64,000 bases of DNA from Pleomorphomonas sp. (GCA_030603685.1 JAUVXG010000001.1:1-64000), one strand, 5' to 3'. Positions 1 to 9,620 are shown, counted from the first letter of the stretch. Notes: a model not told the origin generated them from the sequence alone. Numbers and translations: made by a program.

Positions 1-717
1 GCCATCGTCGCGGCGAACACGAAAGGCATACGGCGCCTTGCCGCCCACCACCCATCCGGGCGGATTGCCGGTCTTGGCGCCGCGCTCCGCGGCTTCGGCG
101 AGAATGACGAAGCGACCGCCGAGACCGTTGCCGGCCGGCAAGGCTGCCACCGACTCGAGGCCACGATTGGCCTGAAGCTGCCGAGTATCCTTCGGCAGAT
201 CGATGGCGGTCAAAGGCCCGACAAAGCCGTCGGCATCCAGCGGTCCGACCATGACCGTCGGTCGTCCCTCGAAGGAAACGACACCGAATGGTCGACCGCC
301 TTCGCCCGGAAAGACATCGAGCGATTCCGTGTCCGAGGCCGACTTGGCGCGCGACAGGATTCCCTTGGTGGTCCGTAATCGGCGAATCGAGGCCGACGAC
401 AGCCCGATCGGCCGCCCGCGAGAATCGCGGTCGACCTGCGCCTTGACCATAAGGCCATCGTCGCTGAGCGCCAGAAAGCGGCGGCCACCATCCCCGATCA
501 CCAGCCCGGAAAGCCCCCCAACCTCCCGTCGGTCGGCACGGATCTCAAATCCACCGACATAGTCGAGACGGCCGAAGCGAACGCGCGACGGATCGGACGC
601 GGAAAAGCCGGCAAGCGGCCGCGCAGTGATACGCGTCGCGATATCGGCGGCGGACGCATCGATCGCCAGCAAAGCCAGGGCAAGCAAGGCGGGAAAAAGC
701 GCCCGCCCGCTCCTCAT
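1..717 (-). CDS. Esterase-like activity of phytase family protein (partial, 3' end off window)
   Basis: Not in the ORF track because its stop lies beyond the left edge; 239 codons are visible. The start ATG overlaps the cobT stop as ATGA, so translation is probably coupled to cobT. Residues 1-24 form a signal peptide ([20 protein letters not shown]), so the product is exported. The following sequence ([28 protein letters not shown], then [10 protein letters not shown]) matches my memory of the 'esterase-like activity of phytase' beta-propeller family. The substrate is unknown, and a role in cobalamin metabolism is only suggested by the overlap. No frame damage is visible. Confidence 0.75.
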   Translation of the reverse strand, partial: MRSGRALFPALLALALLAIDASAADIATRITARPLAGFSASDPSRVRFGRLDYVGGFEIRADRREVGGLSGLVIGDGGRRFLALSDDGLMVKAQVDRDSRGRPIGLSSASIRRLRTTKGILSRAKSASDTESLDVFPGEGGRPFGVVSFEGRPTVMVGPLDADGFVGPLTAIDLPKDTRQLQANRGLESVAALPAGNGLGGRFVILAEAAERGAKTGNPPGWVVGGKAPYAFRVRRDDG

Positions 718-2627
718 GAAAGCCCCAGCGTCGAGATGCGCCTGGGCCTTGGCTTGTTGCCGGCCCGGATCGCCTTCTGGGTCGGCTGTTCCTCGAACAG
801 CGCCGCGAGCTGATCGGTCATGGCGCCGGCCAGTTCCTCGACGTCGACGATTGTGACCGCGCGCTTGTAGAAGCGCGTCACGTCATGCCCGATGCCGATG
901 GCGATCAGCTCCACCGGCGAACGTTCCTCGATCTCCTCGATGACGTAACGCAGATGGCGTTCGAGATAGTTGCCGGGGTTGACCGACAGCGTCGAGTCGT
1001 CGACCGGCGCACCGTCGGAGATCATCATCAGGATGCGACGGTTCTCAGAACGGGCGAGCAGGCGCTGATGCGCCCAATCGAGCGCTTCACCGTCGATGTT
1101 CTCCTTGAGAAGCCCCTCGCGCATCATCAGGCCGAGATTGCGGCGCGCCCGCCGCCACGGCGCGTCGGCCGGCTTGTAGACGATATGGCGCAGATCGTTG
1201 AGGCGCCCGGGACCTGCCGGCTTGCCGGCGGCAAGCCAGGCTTCGCGCGCCTGCCCGCCCTTCCAGGCCTTGGTGGTGAAGCCGAGGATCTCGACCTTGA
1301 CGCCACACCGCTCCAGCGTGCGGGCGAGAATGTCGGCGCAGGCGGCGGCAACCGTGATCGGCCGGCCGCGCATCGAGCCCGAATTGTCGATCAAGAGCGT
1401 CACCACGGTGTCGCGGAAATCGGTGTCGCGTTCCATCTTGAAGGCGAGCGGCGCCAGCGGGTCGGTGACGACACGGGTGATGCGCGCCGTATCGAGGATG
1501 CCTTCCTCGATGTCGAAGTCCCAGGCGCGGTTCTGCTGCGCCATCAGGCGACGCTGCAGGCGGTTGGCAAGTCGCGCCACCACGCCGGCAAGGTTGGCGA
1601 GCTGCTTGTCGAGAAGCCCGCGCAGCCGATCGAGCTCGGCGCCGTCGCAGACGTCTTCCGGCCGGGTCACCTCGTCGAACTTGGCGGTGAACACCTTGTA
1701 GTCGCTGACCGGCGGCTGGTTGGTGAACGGCAGCTCCGGCCGCTTGGCCTCGCCGGGATCGCTGGAGTCGTCCTCTTCGTTGAAGTCGCCGGGATCGTCG
1801 GACATCTCCGATTCGGAGTCCCCTTCCGAGGTTTCCTCGTCCTCGCCCGCCACTTCACGCTCGCGGGCCGCCGTCTGGTCGGCTTCGGCGTCGTCGGCGG
1901 GTTCGGCCGAAGCTTCGCTGTCCTCTGCCTCCTGCTGTTCGCCGTCCTGATTCTCGTTCTGCTCGGGATCGCTGCCGAGCTCGTCTCCCATCTCGAGGTT
2001 GACGAGCAGGTTGCGCGTCGCGCGGGCAAAGGCTTGCTGGCTGGAAATGGCATCGGCGAGGTCGGCCAGGTCATCACCGGCCCGCTCCTCGATGAAATCC
2101 CGCCAGGCCTCCATCAGCGCCTGGGCGCTCTTGGGCGGCGGTGCGCCGGTCAGCTTCTCGCGCACCCTCAGCGCCACCGCTTCGGACAGCGGCGCGTCAT
2201 CGCGGTTCTCGATGTGCTGAAGGTTGGCGCGCAGATAGCGCTCCTCCAGCATGGCGGCAAGGTTTCCGGCGACACCGGGCATGGCGCGGGCGCCGAGCGC
2301 CTCGCAGCGCGCCTGCTCCATCGCTTCGAACACCGCCTTGGCGCGCGGCCCCTCCGGCACGAAGGTACGGTGCACCGCCTCGTTGTGACAGGCAAGGCGC
2401 AGGGCCAGCGCGTCACCGGCGCCGCGGGTGACGGCGACATCGAAGGCGGTCGGCCGGCGCGGCGGGTCGGGAACGCGCGCCTTGTGGCCGGCAAGCGACG
2501 GCCGGTCGGCGGCGAACACCACTTCCAGCTCGCCATCGCCAGAGATCGCCCGCATCGCCGTCGTCACCGCCTTCTTGAGCGGCTCGATGACGATTTCCTT
2601 GCCTTTGGGCTGGTTGGAGGAGGACAC
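714..2627 (-). CDS. cobT: Aerobic cobaltochelatase subunit CobT
   Basis: Chaperone-like subunit of CobNST, which inserts cobalt into hydrogenobyrinic acid a,c-diamide in aerobic cobalamin synthesis. The 637-residue product has the family layout: a conserved N-terminal part (FKKAV-like [20 protein letters not shown]), a very acidic linker at roughly residues 220-300, and a C-terminal von Willebrand A domain with the MIDAS motif DNSGSM near residue 415 and MMISDGAP further on. The track start at 2720 is a TTG inside the upstream gene. I chose GTG at 2627, preceded by GGAG at good spacing and just after the GFA-gene stop. Partner cobS lies two genes upstream; cobN is not in the window. Confidence 0.95.
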   Translation of the reverse strand: MSSSNQPKGKEIVIEPLKKAVTTAMRAISGDGELEVVFAADRPSLAGHKARVPDPPRRPTAFDVAVTRGAGDALALRLACHNEAVHRTFVPEGPRAKAVFEAMEQARCEALGARAMPGVAGNLAAMLEERYLRANLQHIENRDDAPLSEAVALRVREKLTGAPPPKSAQALMEAWRDFIEERAGDDLADLADAISSQQAFARATRNLLVNLEMGDELGSDPEQNENQDGEQQEAEDSEASAEPADDAEADQTAAREREVAGEDEETSEGDSESEMSDDPGDFNEEDDSSDPGEAKRPELPFTNQPPVSDYKVFTAKFDEVTRPEDVCDGAELDRLRGLLDKQLANLAGVVARLANRLQRRLMAQQNRAWDFDIEEGILDTARITRVVTDPLAPLAFKMERDTDFRDTVVTLLIDNSGSMRGRPITVAAACADILARTLERCGVKVEILGFTTKAWKGGQAREAWLAAGKPAGPGRLNDLRHIVYKPADAPWRRARRNLGLMMREGLLKENIDGEALDWAHQRLLARSENRRILMMISDGAPVDDSTLSVNPGNYLERHLRYVIEEIEERSPVELIAIGIGHDVTRFYKRAVTIVDVEELAGAMTDQLAALFEEQPTQKAIRAGNKPRPRRISTLGLS

Positions 2628-2640
2628 GATGCTCCGTTCC

Positions 2641-3000
2641 CTAGTAGGAAGCTCCGTCGCAGTGCTTGATCGGCAGGGTGTCGAGGTCGACCCCGTCGAG
2701 GCAGCGGGCATTGACGGCAATGGATGGCGTACCGTCCGGCGCGGTACCGGCGGCGTAGGGCTGGATGCCGCACACCGGACAGAAGCGATGGGCGATCCGC
2801 CCCGTGTTGAAACGGTATTCGGACACGCCGGCCTCGCCGACCGTTACCTGGAAATCGCTTTCCGGAACATAGGCGAGGAGATGGCCAACCCGACGGCAGC
2901 GGGAGCAGTTGCAGGCTACCAGCTCGCCGAGCGCGAGCTCGGCCGAGAACCTGATGTTGCCGCATTGGCAGCTGCCGCTATAGCTCCGCTTGCTGGCCAT
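2641..3000 (-). CDS. GFA-family (glutathione-dependent formaldehyde-activating enzyme-like) zinc protein
   Basis: Small cytosolic protein of 119 residues with the cysteine pattern of the GFA fold: CQCG near the N-terminus, CNCSRC in the middle and FCPVCG later, which in the family bind two zinc ions. The family includes S-hydroxymethylglutathione synthase, but most members have unknown substrates, so no reaction is assigned. The start ATG follows GAGGGAG. The gene begins 7 bp after the cobS stop and ends 13 bp before the cobT start, so it sits inside the cobS-cobT transcription unit. The track extends it upstream to 3132 from a non-ATG codon; that part is a cobS shadow. Confidence 0.85.
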   Translation of the reverse strand: MASKRSYSGSCQCGNIRFSAELALGELVACNCSRCRRVGHLLAYVPESDFQVTVGEAGVSEYRFNTGRIAHRFCPVCGIQPYAAGTAPDGTPSIAVNARCLDGVDLDTLPIKHCDGASY

Positions 3001-3007
3001 CGCTCCC

Positions 3008-3991
3008 TCAGGTGAGCACCATGTTTGCCGCGCTCTCCGGCAGTTCCTTGCCGAAGCAGCGCTGATAGAACTCGGCCACCTGCACGCGTTCGGTCTCGTC
3101 GCACTTGTTGAGGAAGGTGAGACGGAAGGCAAAGCCGACGTCGCCGAAGATCGAGGCGTTCTCGGCCCAGGTCAGCACCGTGCGCGGGCTCATCACCGTG
3201 GAGATGTCGCCGTTGACGAAGGCCGAGCGCGTCATGTCGGCGACGCGCACCATCTTCGACAGCGTGTCGCGACCTTCCGGCCCCGTGAACGACTTGGCCT
3301 TGGCGGCGATGATGCCGACCTCGTGGTCGTGCGGCAGATAGTTGAGCGTGGTGACGATCGACCAGCGGTCCATCTGGCCCTGGTTGATCTGCTGCGTGCC
3401 GTGATAGAGGCCCGAGGTGTCGCCGAGGCCGACGGTGTTGGCCGTCGCGAACAGGCGGAAGGCCGGGTGCGGGCGGATGACGCGGTTCTGGTCGAGCAGC
3501 GTCAGCTTGCCCGCCACTTCCAGCACGCGCTGGATGACGAACATCACGTCCGGACGGCCGGCATCGTACTCGTCGAACACCAGCGCCACGTTGTTCTGCA
3601 GCGCCCAGGGCAGGATGCCGTCGCGGAACTCGGTGATCTGCTTGCCGTCGCGCAGCACGATGGCGTCCTTGCCGACGAGATCGATACGGCTGATGTGGCT
3701 GTCGAGATTGACGCGCACCAGCGGCCAGTTGAGGCGAGCCGCCACCTGCTCGATATGCGTCGACTTGCCGGTACCGTGATAGCCGGAGACCATCACGCGG
3801 CGATTGTGCGCAAAACCGGCGAGGATCGCGAGCGTGGTGGCGCGGTCGAACAGGTAATCCGGATCAAGATCGGGAACGTGCTCGTCCGCCTTGGAATAGG
3901 CGGGCACTTCGATATCGGTGTCGATACCGAACACCTCGCGGACCGAGACCCGGACATCGGGCAACGGCGCGTCATACGTCTGCTGAACCAT
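3008..3991 (-). CDS. cobS: Aerobic cobaltochelatase subunit CobS (AAA+ ATPase)
   Basis: MoxR-like AAA+ ATPase that works with CobT as the motor complex for CobN during cobalt insertion into the corrin ring. The product has 327 residues. Walker A is GYHGTGKST near residue 70 and Walker B is ALVFDEYD near residue 137; the sequences [22 protein letters not shown] and [18 protein letters not shown] are typical of CobS. I chose ATG at 3991 because AGGAGG lies just upstream; the track start at 4012 is seven codons longer and lacks this. It leads the cobS-GFA-cobT-esterase set and lies 66 bp downstream of the J-domain gene. Confidence 0.96.
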   Translation of the reverse strand: MVQQTYDAPLPDVRVSVREVFGIDTDIEVPAYSKADEHVPDLDPDYLFDRATTLAILAGFAHNRRVMVSGYHGTGKSTHIEQVAARLNWPLVRVNLDSHISRIDLVGKDAIVLRDGKQITEFRDGILPWALQNNVALVFDEYDAGRPDVMFVIQRVLEVAGKLTLLDQNRVIRPHPAFRLFATANTVGLGDTSGLYHGTQQINQGQMDRWSIVTTLNYLPHDHEVGIIAAKAKSFTGPEGRDTLSKMVRVADMTRSAFVNGDISTVMSPRTVLTWAENASIFGDVGFAFRLTFLNKCDETERVQVAEFYQRCFGKELPESAANMVLT

Positions 3992-4057
3992 GAGACCTCC
4001 TGGAGCGACCAAGCGGAGGGAGAAAGTCGCTCCGTCGAATCGGGAAAATGCGGCCGG

Positions 4058-4681
4058 TCAACAGAAACCGGCGGTCTTCAAGTAATTATAGGCTTGGATG
4101 ATCTCCCGCAACCGTTCCTCTGACGACCGATCGCCGCCGTTGGCGTCGGGATGGTGGCGTTTGACCATGACCTTGTACTGCGCCTTGATCTCTTCCTTGG
4201 AGACGCCGACCTCAAGATGCAACGTTTCGAAAGCGCGCTGCGTCATCGGCGACACGCGCCGACGCGGCTCCTCGGGCTCGGCCCGCATGCCGCCCGCCCG
4301 CGACCCGTGGAAGACGCCAAAAGGATCGTTGTAGGTCGGCTCGGCCGGTCGGCGGCGATGGCCGGCATTGGGATCGGTCTGTCCCCAGCGGTTGACCGAG
4401 ACCGTCCAGGTCGGACGATGACCGGTCAGCGCATCCTTCTGGAAGGCGATGACATCGTCGTCTCCCATGCCGGAGAAGTAGTTGTAGGACTTGTTGTAGA
4501 GCTGCACGTGCTCCAGGCAGAAATGGTGATACTGCCCCTCGCGACCGCGGCCTTTCGGCGCGCGATAGGCGCCCGCGCTCTCGCAGCCTTCCCACTCGCA
4601 AGGAGGGAACTGGTCGCGGGCGACGCTTTCCTTGTCCGGCTTGATCCGGAGTTTGTCGAAGAGCTTGGAATAGGAATCCAT
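4058..4681 (-). CDS. J-domain (DnaJ-like) co-chaperone protein
   Basis: A 207-residue cytosolic protein with a C-terminal J domain (about residues 145-205) carrying the HPD signature in KRHHPDANGG, which in the family stimulates Hsp70 ATPase. The N-terminal half (MDSYSKLFDKLRIKPDK, CEWEGCESAGAYRAPKG, HFCLEHVQLYNKSYNYF) contains four Cys/His positions that may bind a metal; I recognise this arrangement from rhizobial J proteins encoded next to bolA and cobS. The start is ATG at 4681. The ORF-track extension to 5047 is the antisense of bolA. It is divergent from bolA and upstream of cobS on the same strand. Confidence 0.85.
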   Translation of the reverse strand: MDSYSKLFDKLRIKPDKESVARDQFPPCEWEGCESAGAYRAPKGRGREGQYHHFCLEHVQLYNKSYNYFSGMGDDDVIAFQKDALTGHRPTWTVSVNRWGQTDPNAGHRRRPAEPTYNDPFGVFHGSRAGGMRAEPEEPRRRVSPMTQRAFETLHLEVGVSKEEIKAQYKVMVKRHHPDANGGDRSSEERLREIIQAYNYLKTAGFC

Positions 4682-4792
4682 GATCCGCCGATTATGGTCA
4701 CTGGAAGCCGAGCCGGCAAGGCGTTGACAATCGTCTCGGCAGGTCGCCAGATACTTGATTGCTTCGCCCGCGCCAACCGACGAGGATGCCCG

Positions 4793-5083
4793 ATGGCTTC
4801 GATGACCCCGCCCGCTTCCGACCGCAAGAGCCGCATCGAGGCGGCGCTCCTCGCCGAGCTGGCACCGTCGCACCTGAACGTGATCGACGACAGCGAGCGC
4901 CACCGCGGACATGGCGGCTGGCGCGAGGGCGGCGAGACCCATTTCGCCGTAGAAGTGGTATCCGCCGCCTTCGAAGGCAAGACCCGACTCGCCCGTCAGC
5001 GCCTCGTCATGGATGCCTTGAAGGCGGAATTCGACACGGGACTGCACGCCCTCTCCGTCACCGCTCGCGCGCCGGGGGAATGA
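4793..5083 (+). CDS. BolA family protein
   Basis: A 96-residue protein of the BolA family, which with monothiol glutaredoxins acts in iron-sulfur cluster handling and iron or stress signalling. The BolA core is visible: RIEAALLAELAPSHLNVIDDSERHRGHGG, then THFAVEVVSAAFEGKTRLARQRLV and HALSVTAR. The conserved histidine of the HRGH segment is present. I chose ATG at 4793, preceded by GAGG. The track version beginning at 4151 is antisense to the J-domain gene for most of its length. It is transcribed divergently from the J-domain gene across 111 bp and converges with the CBS-domain gene. Confidence 0.9.
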   Translation: MASMTPPASDRKSRIEAALLAELAPSHLNVIDDSERHRGHGGWREGGETHFAVEVVSAAFEGKTRLARQRLVMDALKAEFDTGLHALSVTARAPGE

Positions 5084-5101
5084 GTTCGGGCCTGACGCGC
5101 T

Positions 5102-6397
5102 TTACTCCGAGCGGAACACGTCATCGACCGGCCCGACCTTCAGCGCCGTGATGCGGTTTCGCTGTCGCCGGAGCACGCGGAAGCGGAAGCCGTGAAAGGT
5201 GAATGACTGACCGGGGTCGGGGATCATCCGCGCCTCGTGAATGACGAGACCGGCTATGGTCGTGGCTTCGTCGTCCGGCAGGCGCCAGTCCATCATGCGG
5301 TTGAGATCGCGGATCGGCACCGCCCCGTCCACCGAGGCCGAACCGTCGGGATACGGACGGACGCCCTGCACCACCACGTCCTGCTCGTCGGCGATCTCGC
5401 CGACGATCTCCTCGAGAATATCCTCGAGGGTGACGAGACCCTGCACTTCGCCATACTCGTCGACCACCAGCACCAGGTGAAGCTTGCGCTTGAGAAACGC
5501 CCTGAGCTGGTCGGCCGCCAGCGTCGTGTCCGGCACGAACCAGGGCGGCGTCATCAGCGTCTCGACGCAGACCTTGGCGGTATCGCCGTCGACACGGTCG
5601 ATGGCGCGCATCAGTTCCTTGGAATGCAGCACGCCGACGATGTTGTCCGGCTCGTCGCGCCACAACGGATGGCGCGTGAACGGACTGGAGATCAGCGCCT
5701 TCAGGAGATCTCCGACCGGCATGTCGATGTCGAAGGTGCGCATCTTGGTGCGATGCACCATGATGTCCGACAGCGGCAACTCGCTGAGGTCGAGCACGCC
5801 GCCGACCATGTCGCGGTCGTCCTTGACCACGCCGCCCTCGCGATGCAGCAGGTCGACCGCCTCGCGAATTTCCTCATGCGCTGTCCAGGCCGCCTCGCGC
5901 GGCGCCTTGCTGACGAGCCTCAGAGGCGCGATCACCGCCTTCTCGATGCCGGCAATCAGTGGCTCCAGCAGGCGGGCCGACATCTCGATCGCCGGCAGGA
6001 GAACGAGCGCCGACCGTTCCGGCCTGAGCGACACCATCACGCGCGGCACGGCATCGAGCAGGATGGCAAGGACGATGCCGCCAACAGCCCATACGGCGAG
6101 GCGCATGGGATCGGCTTCGAATGACAGAACCGCCCTCGTTGCAAAGATGGTCAGCACCACCGTCGACACCTGGCGTGCGAGGCGAATGGCCGACACCGCC
6201 CGCGCCCGTTCGGCCGTCAGTTCGACAAGGCGCTTGATCCGGCGGTCGCCGAGCCGCTCCATGTGATGCAGCTTGGTGCGGTTGGACGCAAGCAGGGCCG
6301 ACCCGGCCGCCGACAGGATCACGGTGATGACGACGAACAGGGCGACCGGCACGCCGGCAAATACCAGATCGACCAGCGACCCGCCCTGCCCGTTCAT
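5102..6397 (-). CDS. CNNM/CorC-type membrane protein with paired CBS domains (HlyC/CorC family)
   Basis: Inner-membrane protein of 431 residues. The N-terminal part has hydrophobic segments (VFAGVPVALFVVITVILSAAGS; LAVWAVGGIVLAILLDAVPRV) of the DUF21/CNNM membrane domain. It is followed by a CBS pair at about residues 205-325 (MVHRTKMRTFDIDM; LVLVVDEYGEVQGLVTLEDILEEIVGEI) and a C-terminal CorC/HlyC transporter-associated domain (FTFHGFRFRVLRRQRNRI). Family members are linked to magnesium or cobalt efflux; the ion here is not proven. The start overlaps the aroB stop by one base (TGATG), so the two genes are co-translated. Confidence 0.9.
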   Translation of the reverse strand: MNGQGGSLVDLVFAGVPVALFVVITVILSAAGSALLASNRTKLHHMERLGDRRIKRLVELTAERARAVSAIRLARQVSTVVLTIFATRAVLSFEADPMRLAVWAVGGIVLAILLDAVPRVMVSLRPERSALVLLPAIEMSARLLEPLIAGIEKAVIAPLRLVSKAPREAAWTAHEEIREAVDLLHREGGVVKDDRDMVGGVLDLSELPLSDIMVHRTKMRTFDIDMPVGDLLKALISSPFTRHPLWRDEPDNIVGVLHSKELMRAIDRVDGDTAKVCVETLMTPPWFVPDTTLAADQLRAFLKRKLHLVLVVDEYGEVQGLVTLEDILEEIVGEIADEQDVVVQGVRPYPDGSASVDGAVPIRDLNRMMDWRLPDDEATTIAGLVIHEARMIPDPGQSFTFHGFRFRVLRRQRNRITALKVGPVDDVFRSE

Positions 6398-7536
6398 CAG
6401 GCCTGCCCCTCGCCGAGCTTGTCGGTCAGGAAGGCGCGCACCGCCTCGGCCGGCACATCCTTGGCAATGAACGCCTCGCCGATGCCGCGGCTCAGGATGA
6501 AGGTCAGGGAACCGTTCTGCACCTTCTTGTCCTGCCCGATCAGGTCCATGAAGGTCGAAACCGACGGCGCCCCGCCGGGAATGTCGGACAGCTTGGTCGG
6601 CAGCCCGACGTCGGCGAGATGGGAGCGAATTCGCCCGGCATCGTCCGCCGACATCTGGTTGAGCCGCACCGAGAAATCATGGGCGAGCACCATGCCCAGC
6701 GACACCGCCTCGCCATGCACCACGGCGCCGCTGTAGCCGGCCGCCGTCTCGATGGCGTGACCGAAGGTGTGACCGAGGTTGAGCAAGGCCCGGTCGCCGG
6801 TCTCGCGCTCGTCGCGCGCGACGATGGCGGCCTTGGAACGGCAGGAAACGGCGATCGCTTCGGTGCGCGCCGGGCCACCGGCGAACACGTCGCGCCAGGT
6901 CTTCTCCAGTGAAGCGAAGAAGGGGGCGTTGTCGATCAGTCCGTATTTCACCACCTCGGCATAGCCGGCGCGGAACTCGCGCTCGGGCAGCGTGTCGAGC
7001 ACGTTGGTGTCGGCCAGAACCAGATCGGGCTGGTGGAATACGCCGACGAGGTTCTTGCCATGCCGGCTGTTGATTCCGGTCTTGCCGCCGACCGACGAAT
7101 CCACCTGCGAGAGAAGCGTCGTCGGCACCTGCACGAAGCGCATGCCGCGCCGGACGACCCCGGCCACGAAGCCGGCGAGGTCTCCGACCACACCGCCGCC
7201 CAGCGCCACCACCGCGTCGCCGCGCTCGTAGCGGCCACCAACCACCTGGTCGACAACCTGCTCGAACACGTCGAAACACTTGGAGGCCTCGCCGGCCGGA
7301 ATGACGACGGCGCTGGCCGTGACGCCGGCCCGTCGCAGCGACTTCTCGAAAGCGACGAGATGCCGTCCCGACACGTTGGAATCGGTGATGATGCAGGCGC
7401 GCGCCTTCGGCAGCACGGCGCGGAACCACTTCCCGGCGTCGGCGACAAGTCCTTCGCCGATCAGGATGTCGTAGGACCGCTCTCCGAGCGACACCGGCAC
7501 CTTGACGATGCCGTCCGTTTCCCCTTCAACCGTCAT
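6397..7536 (-). CDS. aroB: 3-dehydroquinate synthase
   Basis: Second step of the shikimate pathway: DAHP to 3-dehydroquinate, NAD- and divalent-metal-dependent, cytosolic. The 379-residue length fits the family. Signatures visible are GGGVVGDLAGFVAG (NAD binding), DSSVGGKTGIN, and NLGHTFGHAIE with metal-binding histidines. The start ATG at 7536 is 33 bp after the aroK stop, and the stop overlaps the downstream CBS-protein start. The order aroK-aroB on one strand is usual for alphaproteobacteria and means the kinase and synthase are co-expressed. Confidence 0.97.
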   Translation of the reverse strand: MTVEGETDGIVKVPVSLGERSYDILIGEGLVADAGKWFRAVLPKARACIITDSNVSGRHLVAFEKSLRRAGVTASAVVIPAGEASKCFDVFEQVVDQVVGGRYERGDAVVALGGGVVGDLAGFVAGVVRRGMRFVQVPTTLLSQVDSSVGGKTGINSRHGKNLVGVFHQPDLVLADTNVLDTLPEREFRAGYAEVVKYGLIDNAPFFASLEKTWRDVFAGGPARTEAIAVSCRSKAAIVARDERETGDRALLNLGHTFGHAIETAAGYSGAVVHGEAVSLGMVLAHDFSVRLNQMSADDAGRIRSHLADVGLPTKLSDIPGGAPSVSTFMDLIGQDKKVQNGSLTFILSRGIGEAFIAKDVPAEAVRAFLTDKLGEGQA

Positions 7537-7569
7537 GTCATCCCCCGCCGTTTCCGGCCTCTGGCGCCG

Positions 7570-8202
7570 TCACGGCGCCTTACGTTCTCGTCCCGCGTCC
7601 TCGACGAGCCAGGCCTCCAGGGCGGAAACCACCGCGTCGACCATCGCTTCGTGCGGCACGTCGACCGACTGGACGGTGAGATCCGCTTCGGCATAGACCG
7701 GATAGCGCGCATCCACCAGGGCTCGCAACGTCCCCTCGGGATCGGCCGTCTGCAGAAGCGGCCGCGTCGGCCGGCGGCGTACCCGCTCGAAAAGAAGTTC
7801 CCAATCGGCCCTCAGCCAGATCGATATGCCGGCGCCGCGGATTGCGGCCCGCGTCTCGGGATTCATGAAGGCGCCACCGCCGGTGGCTATGATCTGGCGC
7901 GGCTCACGCAAAAGACGAGCAATCACCCGCCGCTCGCCCTGGCGAAAATAATCCTCGCCATGCTCGGCGAAGATCTCGGACACCGTCTTCTTGGCGGCCT
8001 CTTCGATCGCCGTGTCGGCGTCGATGAAGGTGAGGCCCAGCCGGCCGGCGAGGCGCTTGCCCACCGACGTCTTGCCGGCGCCCATCATGCCCACCAGCAC
8101 CACCGAGCGACCACCGAGCAATTCGACGATACGCGCATTGGCACTGGCGCGCCGATGGGCGGCGTCGGTATCGCGGTTGCGGCTGGTCTTGACGTCGGTC
8201 AT
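7570..8202 (-). CDS. aroK: Shikimate kinase
   Basis: Phosphorylates shikimate with ATP in aromatic amino acid synthesis. Walker A is GMMGAGKTS, the shikimate-binding DADT follows, GGGAFMNPETRAAI matches the family GGG motif, and RPTRPLLQ is the LID region. The start is ambiguous: ATG at 8202 (210 residues) or ATG at 8214 are both possible, neither with a strong ribosome site. The track start at 8238 is TTG and less likely. It is divergent from the small membrane protein/xerD pair and is the first gene of aroK-aroB-CBS. Confidence 0.94.
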   Translation of the reverse strand: MTDVKTSRNRDTDAAHRRASANARIVELLGGRSVVLVGMMGAGKTSVGKRLAGRLGLTFIDADTAIEEAAKKTVSEIFAEHGEDYFRQGERRVIARLLREPRQIIATGGGAFMNPETRAAIRGAGISIWLRADWELLFERVRRRPTRPLLQTADPEGTLRALVDARYPVYAEADLTVQSVDVPHEAMVDAVVSALEAWLVEDAGRERKAP

Positions 8203-8289
8203 GAGAAGTCTCATGGGTTGGGGCGGCGCTTCTGTCAAGCCGTTAGCGCCGCCGAGCGATCTTGCCGGACCGCACCCCCGAGCGGAACC

Positions 8290-8529
8290 ATGCCGACCAT
8301 CACACGCTTTCTCGGCTTCCTTCTCGTTCTGGCCGCCGTCGCCACCGCGGCGGTGCTGGCGCTGGCCTTTCTGGTTACCCCGGAGCCACGGACGTTTACC
8401 GTTCCGATCGATCCCTCGGTGCTGTCGAATGCCCGGCCGCTGCCGCCGCCTGCCGCCTCCACGCCGGAGCCCGCCGTCACGGGCTCAATCGAGAAACCTT
8501 CTGCCGATCTGCCGCCCGACGCCCCATGA
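8290..8529 (+). CDS. Small single-pass membrane protein, unknown function
   Basis: A 79-residue protein with one N-terminal membrane segment (FLGFLLVLAAVATAAVLALAFLV) followed by a short Pro-rich tail ending SIEKPSADLPPDAP, which would lie in the periplasm if the N-terminus stays inside. No known domain is recognised. Its stop overlaps the xerD start as ATGA, so the two are translationally coupled. It sits at the 3' end of a long track ORF (7033..8529) that is otherwise antisense to aroB and aroK. Supported by the clean start and the coupling, not by homology. Confidence 0.6.
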   Translation: MPTITRFLGFLLVLAAVATAAVLALAFLVTPEPRTFTVPIDPSVLSNARPLPPPAASTPEPAVTGSIEKPSADLPPDAP

Positions 8530-9461
8530 GCATCAGCGACGCCACACTGATCGAGACCTATCTCGAGGCGGCGAGCATCGAGAACGCTGCGTCGGACAAC
8601 ACACTCGCCGCCTACCGTGCCGACCTCGATCTCTATGTCGGCTTTCTCTCCGGCCGCGGGCGCGGCCTTCTCGACGCCGCAACGGAGGACGTCGAGGATT
8701 TCGTTGCCGGGCTCGCCGCCGAAGGCTACGCGGCCGCCACCCAGGCCCGCCGGCTGTCCGCCGTCCGCCAGTTGCACAAGTTTCTCTATGCCGAAGGACG
8801 ACGAACCGACGACCCGACCGCCCGGGTGGATCGCCCGCGCACGCGCCGCCCTCTCCCCAAGGTACTGTCCGTCGATGAGGTCGGGCGGCTGATGGACGCG
8901 ACGGCGGCCACGGCCGGCGAACCGGTCGAGGATCAGGCCGAGGCGCTGCGCCGCGCCCGATTCTGGGCCATGCTGGAAACGCTTTACGCGTCCGGTCTGC
9001 GCGTCTCCGAGCTCGTCTCGCTTCCGGCCGGCGCGATCCGCGAGGCCACCTCCGCCATCACCGTACGCGGCAAGGGCGCCAAGGATCGGCTGGTGCCGAT
9101 CGGCGACACGGCGCGCACCGCCGTTCTCTCCTATCGCCACCTGCTGAAGGCCAGCGGACGGCATGCCGGCAGTCCGTTCCTGTTTCCCGCCAACTCCGAG
9201 ACCGGTCACGTGACGCGCCAGAGTTTTGCCCGCGAACTGAAGGACGCCGCCGCTCGGCTGGGCATATCTCCGGACAAGGTATCGCCTCACATCCTCCGCC
9301 ACGCCTTCGCCAGCCATCTGCTCCAGAATGGCGCCGATCTCCGCATCGTCCAGGAGCTGCTCGGCCACGCCGACATCGGCACGACCGAGATTTACACCCA
9401 TGTTCTCGAGCACCGCCTTGCCGCGCTCGTCGCCGATCATCATCCACTGTCGGAGCGATAA
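8526..9461 (+). CDS. xerD: Tyrosine recombinase XerD-type
   Basis: Site-specific tyrosine recombinase that, with XerC, resolves chromosome dimers at dif. The product has 311 residues, standard for Xer. The N-terminal SAM-like domain ends near PKVLSVDEV. Catalytic residues are visible as R in SGLRVSEL, K in VRGKGAKDR, HxxR in HILRHAF, and LGHADIGTTEIYTHV containing the last His and the nucleophile Tyr. XerD rather than XerC is inferred from neighbours (aroK and accA, a common rhizobial order). The start overlaps the upstream small membrane protein by ATGA; the track start at 8262 runs through that gene in another frame. Confidence 0.88.
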   Translation: MSISDATLIETYLEAASIENAASDNTLAAYRADLDLYVGFLSGRGRGLLDAATEDVEDFVAGLAAEGYAAATQARRLSAVRQLHKFLYAEGRRTDDPTARVDRPRTRRPLPKVLSVDEVGRLMDATAATAGEPVEDQAEALRRARFWAMLETLYASGLRVSELVSLPAGAIREATSAITVRGKGAKDRLVPIGDTARTAVLSYRHLLKASGRHAGSPFLFPANSETGHVTRQSFARELKDAAARLGISPDKVSPHILRHAFASHLLQNGADLRIVQELLGHADIGTTEIYTHVLEHRLAALVADHHPLSER

Positions 9462-9620
9462 CCGACTTGGTATTGGCACGGAGATGGTCACAGATTTGCC
9501 GGCATTTGCGGCGATTGGCGTTGACAAGGCGACGATCGGAAGCCAAGTGTGCGCGGTCGCCGCACCTTTGGTTGTCCCTGGGGATCAAGACGGCGGCCGG
9601 GGCACCATGAAGAGAGCCGG

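Noticed and set aside
885-2669. 594-residue plus-strand ORF
   Set aside because: It is antisense to cobT and has no recognisable domain; the high-GC genome gives long open shadow frames.
7033-8529. 498-residue plus-strand ORF
   Set aside because: Antisense to aroB and aroK except the last 79 codons, which I keep as the small membrane protein gene.
9521-9526. TTGACA as accA promoter
   Set aside because: No acceptable -10 element at 16-18 bp spacing (CAAGTG), so not listed as a promoter.
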